NCBI RefSeq assembly: GCF_002846335.1 | Contig: NZ_PJMQ01000001.1 | Location: 1,984,001 to 2,048,000, forward strand | DNA length: 64,000 nt | Reading direction: 5' to 3' | Source of the DNA: Janthinobacterium sp. 61 | GTDB taxonomy: Bacteria > Pseudomonadota > Gammaproteobacteria > Burkholderiales > Burkholderiaceae_D | Made by a program: the position numbers and the translations under genes | The notes under the pieces: generated by a model | Database searches by the model: none | What the model was told of the DNA's origin: nothing | Seen by the model: the letters and a program-made list of their open reading frames with translations, nothing else | Part shown: positions 9,026 to 16,849 of the stretch, one piece after another | Position numbering within the stretch: the first letter of the stretch is position 1 | Layout of the letters: every line of letters starts with the position of its first letter

Positions 9026-9449
9026 AGTAGGAAGTGTGAAAGACTGGAAAACTCAATTCTACCAGCCTGCGGGGCATGCCATGCCGCTAATGCCGCAGCA
9101 AGGCCCGATATTCCCCAGCCCACATCGCAATTTTCATATCCCGTGTGTTTTTTTCAACTAAAAAACACCAAGTATGAGTTGCAATCATGCAATACAAGAA
9201 ATATTGCTCGACGGAATAGATTTAAAAAAACATTTTGCTTGTTAAATAGCTATATACTTGAACGATAGCGCGCCGACCATGTCCGATGCCAAGCCGGATT
9301 TGGGCTGCGCCGAGAGCACGTCACAACATGCCCGGGGCTAGGCGTCGTTGCCGAAGACAGTACGCGAGTACGGCGAGGCAGCGCAACAACACCATGGGCT
9401 TCTTTGACGTGCTCGTAAAAAATATCGAGTCATCTTGGAGAAGCTATAC
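9026..9449. other. Divergent intergenic region aroC / REC-GGDEF-EAL gene
   Basis: A 424-bp gene-free region. Bases 9130-9262 are conspicuously A/T-rich compared with the surroundings and contain a small palindrome TTGCA-ATCA-TGCAA (9179-9192) and a TATACT hexamer (9253-9258). This is the likely promoter zone for the plus-strand gene, but no hexamer pair has correct spacing. A short open frame from 9286 overlaps the next gene out of frame and is not convincing. Confidence 0.4.
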
Positions 9450-11708
9450 ATGCCCGCACCGATCATCCCCCTTGACGCCAACAAGGACGATCACGACGAC
9501 CTGGTATTCCTCGATGAGCAACCAGCGCCGCTGGCCGTCGCACCGCGCAGCGTCTGGCGGGTGATGATCATCGACGACGATGAAGACGTCCACTCCACCA
9601 CCACTTTCGCCCTGGGCAACCTGGAAATGCAGCACCGCCCGCTGGAATTCGTGCATGCGTATTCAGCCGGCCAGGCGCGCGAACGGCTCAAGCATGAAGA
9701 CAACATCGCTGTCATCCTGCTCGACGTGGTGATGGAACAGGATGACGCGGGCCTGCACCTGGTACGCTACATTCGCGAAACCCTGAAGATGACGGATGTG
9801 CGCATCATCCTGCGCACGGGCCAGCCCGGCTATGCGCCGGAAATCGACGCCATCCGTGATTTCGACATCAACGATTACAAGACCAAGTCCGAACTGACAC
9901 GCATCAAGCTATTTACCACGGTGACGGCGGCCATCCGCTCGTACGAGCAGATACGTTCGATCAGCAACAGCCGGCGCGGCCTGGGCCAGATCGTCCACGC
10001 CAGCACGCAGCTGATGGCGCTGCACGGCGTGCAAAATTTCTCGGCCGGCGTGCTGGCGCAGATCGCCGACCTGCTGGACATCCGCGCCGACGGCGTGCTG
10101 TGCGTGCAAGACTTGCAGGACAGCGGCGCCAGGGAGCTGCTCGTCTCGGCCTGCACGGGCAGCTTTTCCGGCTTGCCGCACAGCGCGCTGTGCGGCCTGC
10201 AAAACCCCCGCGTGATGGCGGCCATCGAACACACGCTGGCGCAGCGGCGCAATGTCTACACGCACGACTACGCCACCCTGTACTTCGCGGGCAAGGCCAG
10301 CCGCGACGCGGCCGCCTACCTGGTGCTGCCGCGCCCCCTCTCGGCCATCGATGAAAGCCTGCTGGAAGTGTTCTGCAGCAACGTCGCCGTGGGCCTGGAC
10401 AATGTCGAACTGGTATCGCACCTGCACAATGCCGCCTTCTACGACCAGTTATCGAAGCTGCCCAACCGCACGCGCCTGGTGGAAATCCTCGACGCTGCCC
10501 TGGCCGGTCCGGCGCGCGACGATGCCACACTGGCGCTGGTCGATCTCGACCACTTTGCCGAGACCAACGACGCGCTGGGACACCAGTTCGGCGACACCCT
10601 GCTGATCGCCGTGGCGGGCCGCCTGCAAACCCAGCTGGGGGCCCAGCTGACCGTGGCGCGCCTGGGCGGCGACATCTTTTGCGTGCTGGGCGACTCCTCG
10701 CAAGTCAATCCGGCCAATATCCTGGCCCTGTTCCAGGCACCGTTCAGCATCGATGGCCAGGATGTGCAGCTGTCGGCCACCCTGGGCCTGGTACGGCTGG
10801 GCGAACATGCGGGCACGGGCGCCGATGCGCTGAAGGATGCCGATATCGCCTTGAAACGGGCAAAAAGCCAGCAGCGCGCCGGGCACTTCTATTTCTCGCG
10901 CAGCATGGGCATCGAAATCCGCGAACGGGTGCGCATGATGCACGCGCTGCGCACGGCCTTCAGCCAGGACCAGCTGTTTGTCGTCTACCAGCCGCAGATC
11001 GACCTGACCACGCGCCGCCCGGTAGGCGCCGAAGCGCTGCTGCGCTGGCAGACGCCGGATGGCAAATTCATCTCGCCTGACCGTTTCATCCCCATCGCCG
11101 AGTATTCGGGCATCATCATCGACCTGGGCGAATGGGTGCTGCGCACGGCTTGCCGCGAACTGGTGCTGCTGCGGGAGCAGGGCCACCGCAACTTCGTCAT
11201 GTCCGTCAACGTGTCGCAAGTGCAGTTCCGCCACCCCCTGTTCCTGGAAATGCTGCGCGCGGCGCTGGAAGAGACACAGGCACCGCCCGAGTTCATCGAG
11301 CTGGAAATCACGGAATCGATGGCCATGGAAGAGCCGGACATGCTGATCAAGATGTTGTGGCAGATCAAGCAGACGGGCGTCAGCATCGCCATCGATGACT
11401 TCGGCACGGGCTTTTCCTCACTATCGTACCTGCAGCGGCTGCAAGTCGACCGCCTGAAAATCGACCGCGCGTTCGTGACGGAAATCACGGGTTCCGCGCG
11501 CGGCAGCAGCATCGCCGAAATGGTCATCCAGCTAGGCCGCAACCTGGGCCTGGCCGTGATCGCCGAAGGCGTGGAAGACGAGCGGCAAGCACAAATTTTG
11601 CAGGCGCTGGGCTGTCCCATGGCGCAAGGTTTCCTGTTCGCCCGCCCCATGACGGCCACGGCGCTGGGCACCTGGCTGAACAACGAGGCGCTGCAGGGCG
11701 CGGCATAG
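9450..11708 (+). CDS. Response-regulator-like protein: REC, DUF3369, degenerate GGDEF, EAL
   Basis: A 752-residue cytoplasmic signalling protein. The receiver domain begins VWRVMIIDDDEDVHS and keeps the phospho-acceptor Asp at about residue 92 (LLDVVME). A DUF3369 region follows (about 180-340), commonly found between REC and output domains. The GGDEF motif is altered to GGDIF (406-410), so cyclase activity is probably lost. The EAL motif is intact (AEALLRW, 528-530), with EITES, IDDFGTGFSSL, KIDR and AEGVE all kept, so it should act as a phosphorylation-controlled cyclic-di-GMP phosphodiesterase. GGAG lies 9 nt before the ATG at 9450, so that start is preferred over TTG at 9435. No histidine kinase is adjacent. 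Confidence 0.92.
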   Translation: MPAPIIPLDANKDDHDDLVFLDEQPAPLAVAPRSVWRVMIIDDDEDVHSTTTFALGNLEMQHRPLEFVHAYSAGQARERLKHEDNIAVILLDVVMEQDDAGLHLVRYIRETLKMTDVRIILRTGQPGYAPEIDAIRDFDINDYKTKSELTRIKLFTTVTAAIRSYEQIRSISNSRRGLGQIVHASTQLMALHGVQNFSAGVLAQIADLLDIRADGVLCVQDLQDSGARELLVSACTGSFSGLPHSALCGLQNPRVMAAIEHTLAQRRNVYTHDYATLYFAGKASRDAAAYLVLPRPLSAIDESLLEVFCSNVAVGLDNVELVSHLHNAAFYDQLSKLPNRTRLVEILDAALAGPARDDATLALVDLDHFAETNDALGHQFGDTLLIAVAGRLQTQLGAQLTVARLGGDIFCVLGDSSQVNPANILALFQAPFSIDGQDVQLSATLGLVRLGEHAGTGADALKDADIALKRAKSQQRAGHFYFSRSMGIEIRERVRMMHALRTAFSQDQLFVVYQPQIDLTTRRPVGAEALLRWQTPDGKFISPDRFIPIAEYSGIIIDLGEWVLRTACRELVLLREQGHRNFVMSVNVSQVQFRHPLFLEMLRAALEETQAPPEFIELEITESMAMEEPDMLIKMLWQIKQTGVSIAIDDFGTGFSSLSYLQRLQVDRLKIDRAFVTEITGSARGSSIAEMVIQLGRNLGLAVIAEGVEDERQAQILQALGCPMAQGFLFARPMTATALGTWLNNEALQGAA

Positions 11709-11732
11709 GCGCCACTCGCCCCTGCAATGCAA

Positions 11733-11754
11733 AACGCCGGCAGTTGCCGGCGTT
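11733..11754. terminator. Intrinsic terminator between convergent genes
   Basis: Perfect 10-bp inverted repeat AACGCCGGCA / TGCCGGCGTT with a 2-nt spacer, 25 bp after the stop of the REC-GGDEF-EAL gene and 24 bp before the stop of the CBS gene. A on the left and CCTTTTATT on the right suggest it works in both directions. Confidence 0.75.
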
Positions 11755-11777
11755 GCCTTTTATTGCATGAGTGAAGC

Positions 11778-12224
11778 TTAGTCGGTAGTTTCGGCCGGCC
11801 AGTCGCGGATATACGCCTTGAGCATCTGGTTTTCAAAGCTTTGCGCTTCGAGCACGGCGCGCGCCACGTCGTAAAAAGAGATAACGCCCAGCAAGGTCTT
11901 GGCGTTCATGACGGGCAGGTAGCGCGCATGCTTTTCCAGCATGATGCGGCGCACTTCGTTCACTTCCGTATCCGGGGTGACGGTGATCGGGTGGTCGTCC
12001 ATGTGCTTGCGCACGGTGCCGCCACCGATCTGGCCCGCGTTTTCATGCAAGGCATTCAATACTTCGCGGAAGGTCAGCATACCGACCAGGTCGCCAAATT
12101 CCATGACCACCAGCGAACCGATGTCTTTTTCAGCCATGGTATTGGCCGCGTCAAGCAGGGGCTGGTCAGGCGTGACCGTGTAGAGGATGTTGCCCTTGAC
12201 TTGGAGAATTTCAGATACTTTCAT
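11778..12224 (-). CDS. Stand-alone CBS-pair protein
   Basis: A 148-residue cytoplasmic protein made of two CBS motifs (about residues 7-60 and 77-132), recognisable from DAANTMAEKDIGSLVV with LVGMLTFREV, and from VRRIMLEKHARYLPVM with LLGVISFYDVA. CBS pairs bind adenosine nucleotides such as AMP, ATP or SAM and act as energy sensors. No effector domain is fused, so its target must be another protein. It is monocistronic and ends at a shared terminator. Function beyond ligand sensing is unknown. Confidence 0.9.
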   Translation of the reverse strand: MKVSEILQVKGNILYTVTPDQPLLDAANTMAEKDIGSLVVMEFGDLVGMLTFREVLNALHENAGQIGGGTVRKHMDDHPITVTPDTEVNEVRRIMLEKHARYLPVMNAKTLLGVISFYDVARAVLEAQSFENQMLKAYIRDWPAETTD

Positions 12225-12310
12225 ATTGGCCGTCCTGTCCGCGTGATTGGTATTTTAGTTATTCTAGCCCTTACTGCGACTGTAGCCTATGCCTGCGGAA
12301 AAATCCAGCC

Positions 12311-12345
12311 TTGCGCGCAATCAAATCGAAGAGGATTGCGCGCAA
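12311..12345 (-). terminator. Perfect 12-bp inverted repeat, probable terminator
   Basis: TTGCGCGCAATC (12311-12322) and GATTGCGCGCAA (12334-12345) form a perfect stem with an 11-nt loop, 8 bp after the stop codon of the prolyl-hydroxylase-like gene. The T tract on the minus strand is weak and displaced, so termination is likely but not certain. Confidence 0.5.
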
Positions 12346-12352
12346 CTTTTCA

Positions 12353-12976
12353 TCACGCGCGGCGGCGGAACCAGCCTGCGATCGAAAGGCGTTCATGCGC
12401 CGTCGGCAGCACCTCGTGCAGCATCTCGCCCGACAGGAACATGGCCATGCGGCCAGCTACCGGCGCGATATCCACGTGGTCGCCGTCCTGCGGGTGCAAA
12501 CGCAGCGCGCCGCCGTGTTCGGGCAGCCAGTCGTCGTTCAGGTACAGCACGACGGACACGGTGCGCTTGTCGTCGTCGCGGAAACGGTCCAGATGGGCGC
12601 GGTAAAAGGCGCCCGGCGCATACAGGGCGAAATGACTTTCGTATTCTTCCAGCCCCAGGAACAGCTCACGGTTGAGTACCTGGCGCAAGGCTTCCATGTG
12701 TTCCAGATAGCGGTCACAGACCTCTGAACGGCCCGCTTCCAGCCATGCGATATGGTCGCCGCGGATATCCGGCTGCAGCAGCGGCGCATGACCACCGCCC
12801 ACGCCGGCACCCTTCATTTTGCCGCTGAGCATGGATTGCACGCATTCGGCGGCCAACTGGTGGCTGAGCTCAGGGGAGATAAAATGCTCTTGCATGTGCC
12901 AGCCTGCGCGGCACAAGCCGTCGACGATAGATGGTCCGGGCACGGCTAGGTCGCCGTCGAACGATATTGCGAGCAT
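12353..12976 (-). CDS. 2-oxoglutarate/Fe(II) oxygenase, SM-20/PHD-type prolyl hydroxylase-like
   Basis: A 207-residue protein with a single double-stranded beta-helix oxygenase domain. The iron ligands are visible as the HLD in YRAHLDRF and the distal His in GEMLHEVLPT, followed by the 2-oxoglutarate-binding Arg (ERLSIAGWFRR). The pattern RTVSVVLYLNDDWLPEHGG is typical of the SM-20/EGLN branch, which includes a Pseudomonas enzyme that hydroxylates a proline in elongation factor Tu. A similar role here is inference. AGGAAAG precedes the ATG at 12976; upstream in-frame codons lack this. The gene is divergent from metY. Confidence 0.85.
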   Translation of the reverse strand: MLAISFDGDLAVPGPSIVDGLCRAGWHMQEHFISPELSHQLAAECVQSMLSGKMKGAGVGGGHAPLLQPDIRGDHIAWLEAGRSEVCDRYLEHMEALRQVLNRELFLGLEEYESHFALYAPGAFYRAHLDRFRDDDKRTVSVVLYLNDDWLPEHGGALRLHPQDGDHVDIAPVAGRMAMFLSGEMLHEVLPTAHERLSIAGWFRRRA

Positions 12977-13258
12977 AAAATCTTTCCTGGTGGACATACA
13001 TGAGAGTGCGCCTGAAGCCCAGGATTTCGTTCGCTTGCAGCTGTTTCCCCGCGGTGCGGCGCACGCGCAAAGGTCGAACAGCCCGAATATCGCTGACACG
13101 GCATCCTACCACCGCCACACATTGCCGGTCACATTTTTTCGACTTCAAGTTACACGCACGGCCCGCCAGGACGGCGCCATGCGCCCTGCACGCCAGCCCT
13201 TTTACTCGACTGCAAATCAGGTTACGATCTTGCCACTATAAAACTTGGCGGAGACACC

Positions 13259-14569
13259 ATGAGCGGCCCGAAATACCCCGGTTTCGACACTTTATCCCTG
13301 CATGCGGGCGCGGCGCCTGACCCGGCCACGGGCGCGCGCGCCACGCCCATCCATTTCACCTCCTCGTTTGCCTTCAAGAGTTCGGAACATGCGGCCTCGC
13401 TGTTCAACATGGAACGGGCCGGCCACGTGTACTCGCGCATGTCGAACCCCACCAACGCCGTGCTGGAAGAGCGCATCGCCGCGCTGGAAGGTGGCGTGGC
13501 CGGCATCGCCACGGCCAGCGGCCAGGCCGCCATGCACCTGGGTTTATGCACCATCGCCGGCGCCGGCTCGCACATCGTTGCCTCGCGCGCCCTGTACGGC
13601 GGCTCGCACAACCTGCTGGCCTACACATTAAAACGCTTCGGCATCGAGACGACGTTTGTCGACCCGCGCGACGTGGATGCCTGGCGCAGTGCGATACGCC
13701 CAAATACGAAAGTGCTGTTTGCCGAAACCCTGGGCAATCCCGGCCTCGACGTGCTCGATATCCCGACGATTGCCGCCCTGGCGCACGAACACCAGCTACC
13801 GCTGATGCTCGATTCAACGTTCACCACGCCGTATTTGCTGCGCCCCTTCGAGCATGGCGCCGACCTGGTGTTCCACTCGGCCACCAAGTTCCTGTGCGGG
13901 CACGGCACGGCCATCGGCGGCTTGCTGGTCGATGGCGGCACCTTCGACTGGCAAGCCGCGTACGACAGGACGGGCCGTTTTGCCGAACTGTGCGAACCGT
14001 ACGACGGTTTTCACGGCATGGTCTTCGCCGAGGAATCGACGGTGGCGCCGTTCGCCCTGCGCGCGCGGCGCGAAGGCTTGCGCGATTTCGGCGCCGCCAT
14101 GAGCCCGCACAATGCCTTCGCCATCCTGCAGGGCATCGAAACCCTGGGCCTGCGCATGGACCGCCACGTGGCCAATACACGCAAGGTGATCGACTTCCTG
14201 CTGGCCAATCCGGCCGTGGATGCCGTGTCCTACCCCGAACTGCCGTCCCACCCCGACTACGCACTGGCGAAAACCCTGCTGCCGAAAGGCGCGGGCGGCG
14301 TCTTCACGTTCCGCCTGCGCGGCGACCGTGCGGCCGGCCAGCGCTTTGTCGATAGCCTCAAAATCTTCTCGCACCTGGCCAATGTGGGCGACGCCAAGTC
14401 GCTCGTCATCCACCCCGCCTCCACCACGCATTTCCGCGTGCCCGACGATCAACTGGCGCAGGCGGGCATCACGCAGGGCACCATGCGTCTGTCGGTGGGC
14501 CTGGAAGACGCAGACGATTTAATTGAAGACCTGGCCCGTGGCCTGAAACTGTCGCAGAAAGGCGCCTGA
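13259..14569 (+). CDS. metY: O-acetylhomoserine sulfhydrylase-type Cys/Met metabolism PLP enzyme
   Basis: A 436-residue cytoplasmic enzyme of the Cys/Met PLP-dependent family. The PLP-binding Lys is at about residue 210 in HSATKFLCGHGTAIGG; VYSRMSNPTNAVLEERIAAL and the C-terminal VIHPASTTHF are typical of O-acetylhomoserine aminocarboxypropyltransferases, which make homocysteine from O-acetylhomoserine and sulfide. The length matches that group rather than the shorter cystathionine gamma-synthases. The ATG follows GGCGGAGACACC. One base separates its stop from the next gene, an alpha/beta hydrolase, so the two are co-translated. I saw no SAM riboswitch in the short upstream region. Confidence 0.9.
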   Translation: MSGPKYPGFDTLSLHAGAAPDPATGARATPIHFTSSFAFKSSEHAASLFNMERAGHVYSRMSNPTNAVLEERIAALEGGVAGIATASGQAAMHLGLCTIAGAGSHIVASRALYGGSHNLLAYTLKRFGIETTFVDPRDVDAWRSAIRPNTKVLFAETLGNPGLDVLDIPTIAALAHEHQLPLMLDSTFTTPYLLRPFEHGADLVFHSATKFLCGHGTAIGGLLVDGGTFDWQAAYDRTGRFAELCEPYDGFHGMVFAEESTVAPFALRARREGLRDFGAAMSPHNAFAILQGIETLGLRMDRHVANTRKVIDFLLANPAVDAVSYPELPSHPDYALAKTLLPKGAGGVFTFRLRGDRAAGQRFVDSLKIFSHLANVGDAKSLVIHPASTTHFRVPDDQLAQAGITQGTMRLSVGLEDADDLIEDLARGLKLSQKGA

Positions 14570-14570
14570 G

Positions 14571-15383
14571 ATGTTATTCACCATCGAGAACACGAGGGCC
14601 TACTGTTATACGGGCGGCAAACCATTCAATCCGAGCCAGCCCACGGCTGTCTTCATCCACGGCGCGCAGAACGACCATTCCGTGTGGGCCCTGCAAACGC
14701 GCTATTTTGCCCACCACGGCTGGAACGTGCTGGCCGTCGATTTGCCCGGCCACGGGCGCAGCCTGGGCGCGGCGAAAACTAGTGTGGAAGCACTGGCGCG
14801 CTGGATCCTGGCCGTGCTGGACGCGGCTGGCGCGGCCAAGGCCCTGCTCATCGGCCACAGCATGGGCTCATTGATCGCGCTGGAGGCGGCGTACCTGGCG
14901 CCGGATCGCATCAGCCACCTGGCCATGCTGGGCTCCACCTACCCGATGAAAGTCTCGCCAGCGCTGCTGGAAACGGCGCTCAAGGACGAACAGGCGGCCA
15001 TCGACATGGTCAATATATGGTCGCATTCGTCGATCGCGCAAAAGCCGTCGTTCCCTGGCCCCGGCTTTTATGCCATGGGCGGCGCGCGGCGCTTGAAACA
15101 GCGCATCGCCGCCCTCAACCCCGATCACGTGTTTCACACGGATTTTTTCGCCTGCAATGCCTATACGAACGGCGAAATCGCCGCCGCTTCGGTACACTGC
15201 CCCGCTTTATTCATTTTCGGCGCGCGCGACATGATGACGCCGCCCAAGTCGACCCGGCTGCTGACAGCGGCCATGGCGCATGGCACCGTGGTGCAGGTCG
15301 ACAGCGGACATGAATTGATGGCCGAGCAGCCCGATGCCGTGCTCGACGCGCTGTTTGCGTTTGCGCAAAGCACGCCGGCATGA
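14571..15383 (+). CDS. Alpha/beta hydrolase coupled to metY
   Basis: A 270-residue soluble alpha/beta-hydrolase-fold protein. The oxyanion segment is FIHGAQNDHSVW, the nucleophile elbow GHSMGS places the catalytic Ser at residue 97, the acid is probably in FGARDMMTP, and the catalytic His is in DSGHELM. It begins one base after the metY stop codon, so it should be made in step with that enzyme. Homoserine O-acetyltransferase (MetX) shares this fold, but MetX is longer with different motifs, so I do not call it metX. Substrate unknown. Confidence 0.85.
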   Translation: MLFTIENTRAYCYTGGKPFNPSQPTAVFIHGAQNDHSVWALQTRYFAHHGWNVLAVDLPGHGRSLGAAKTSVEALARWILAVLDAAGAAKALLIGHSMGSLIALEAAYLAPDRISHLAMLGSTYPMKVSPALLETALKDEQAAIDMVNIWSHSSIAQKPSFPGPGFYAMGGARRLKQRIAALNPDHVFHTDFFACNAYTNGEIAAASVHCPALFIFGARDMMTPPKSTRLLTAAMAHGTVVQVDSGHELMAEQPDAVLDALFAFAQSTPA

Positions 15384-15425
15384 CGCCATGACGCCATGCC
15401 ACGCACACTTTTTTAGGATAGATCG

Positions 15426-16820
15426 ATGATGTTGTTAAATACCCTGCTCGATGAATTGACTGGCCGCGGCAGCGGCACGGAAGCGGAACGGCACGAACGC
15501 TACAACTGGCTGGAGCAGCTGCGCTGCACCAATCCCCAGGCGGACGAAAATGGCCTCATGGCCGGCATACCCAGCTACCACTGGTTCCGGCTGCCGCAGG
15601 CGCTGCAGGTGGCGGGACAGCAGTCCGACCTGCTGGCCGGTACCATGAACGCCCAGTACCTGGTCTTCGAGGGCCGCCATGCGGCGGCGTTTGCGGCCGA
15701 ACTGGGGCTGCAATACGACGCCAACAACCGCATCGACCGCCCCGGCGGCATCGACGAACTGCTCGACGCCTATGAAGAGCAGGACGACGGCAGCTGGACC
15801 ACCGTGCCGAATGAAGCGCCTGCCCCACCGCTGGCCGGCTGGGACGACGTGTATTTCCGCGTGCGTGACCTGAGCGACGGCATAGCCATCCAGAGCGTGA
15901 CCACCATCGCCTACGAGAGCAGCCGTTTTCCCGGCTACACCCTGCTCGGCACGACCCTGGTGGGCGCGGGCGCCATCGCCCACGACGACGAGACGGCGGA
16001 ATATTTGCAACAAATCTTCGCCGACTGGGCTATCCAGCGCGAATGCGCCGCTACCTGCCTGCCTTCATCCACGCCCTGGCCATGCACGCCGCGCCAGGCG
16101 CCGCCCGCACCGTTCGATTGCGCCCGCAACCTGACTTACCTGGACGCGCTGCTCGCTGCCTACGGACGCGCGCAGGCGCAGGCGGAAATCGATGGCGGCG
16201 ATGACGCGTACTGGGCGTGCGCGGCCGCCAGCACGGCTTATCAGGTATTCTCGCTGCGCTACACGGCTGGCTTGCCCTTGCTTGACGTGGAAACGGCGCT
16301 GGAAACGGCGATTGCCGCCTGCGAAACGGCGCGCGCGGCCCTGGCCGCCGCCTACGATGACGACGCCTTGCCCGCCTTTGATTTCGAACAATTGACGGAC
16401 TATGCGCGCACCTTGCAGTTGCTGGGCGCCGCCCTGCTGTTCGGCCGCCACGACCTGGCTGCCCGCCTGGCCGCCCTGCAAACGGCATTCGATGGCGAAG
16501 ACGGCGTGTATGAGGCACTGCTGTCGACCATCGATCCACAGCGTCCCGCCGTCGACGAATGGTATTTCGCCGAGCCCTATTCGGCCCTGTTCGAGTGCCT
16601 GGACGCGGACGATCCCGCACAGCAGCTGGAACACCTGCGGCAGTATCTGGCCAGCTGGCATGGCGCGCTGGTGCACGAAGACTGGTTCAACGGCCATTTG
16701 CGCGCGCAAGGCCTGGGCGGCTACTACGGCCTGTGGGCCTTCGAGGCGGCCGCCGCGGCAAAGCAGCTGGGACTCGATCGCAGCGCGCTGGCGCACTGGG
16801 TCATGCCGCCATCGCCCTGA
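15426..16820 (+). CDS. Two-part protein with C-terminal PoNi-like (DUF1910/DUF1911) immunity domain
   Basis: A 464-residue soluble protein. The N-terminal 200 residues are not recognised. From about residue 220 the sequence resembles the PoNi immunity family: helices around SLRYTAGLPLLDVETALETA and a C-terminal segment GGYYGLWAFEAAAAAKQL followed by GLDRSAL, matching the YxGxWxFEaaA pattern of DUF1911. PoNi proteins neutralise PoNe DNase toxins delivered by type VI or other contact systems. No toxin gene is adjacent. Residues 205-230 are abnormally Pro/Cys-rich (CLPSSTPWPC), and another frame there looks more coding-like (see findings). AGGAT precedes the ATG. Family assignment is from motif memory and is moderate. 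Confidence 0.65.
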   Translation: MMLLNTLLDELTGRGSGTEAERHERYNWLEQLRCTNPQADENGLMAGIPSYHWFRLPQALQVAGQQSDLLAGTMNAQYLVFEGRHAAAFAAELGLQYDANNRIDRPGGIDELLDAYEEQDDGSWTTVPNEAPAPPLAGWDDVYFRVRDLSDGIAIQSVTTIAYESSRFPGYTLLGTTLVGAGAIAHDDETAEYLQQIFADWAIQRECAATCLPSSTPWPCTPRQAPPAPFDCARNLTYLDALLAAYGRAQAQAEIDGGDDAYWACAAASTAYQVFSLRYTAGLPLLDVETALETAIAACETARAALAAAYDDDALPAFDFEQLTDYARTLQLLGAALLFGRHDLAARLAALQTAFDGEDGVYEALLSTIDPQRPAVDEWYFAEPYSALFECLDADDPAQQLEHLRQYLASWHGALVHEDWFNGHLRAQGLGGYYGLWAFEAAAAAKQLGLDRSALAHWVMPPSP

Positions 16821-16849
16821 CTACCCCGTTCACCTTTACATAAATATCA

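Noticed and set aside
9286..9564. 92-codon plus-strand open frame in the aroC / REC-GGDEF-EAL gap
   Set aside because: Runs out of frame into the real gene, with Arg/Ser/Thr-rich low-quality sequence; the ATG at 9450 with GGAG is clearly the gene start.
13100..13258. SAM-type riboswitch upstream of metY
   Set aside because: The upstream gap is short and shared with a divergent gene, with no recognisable conserved core.
14571..15383. Calling the metY-linked hydrolase metX
   Set aside because: Only 270 residues and a generic GHSMGS elbow; lacks the length and motifs of homoserine O-acetyltransferase.
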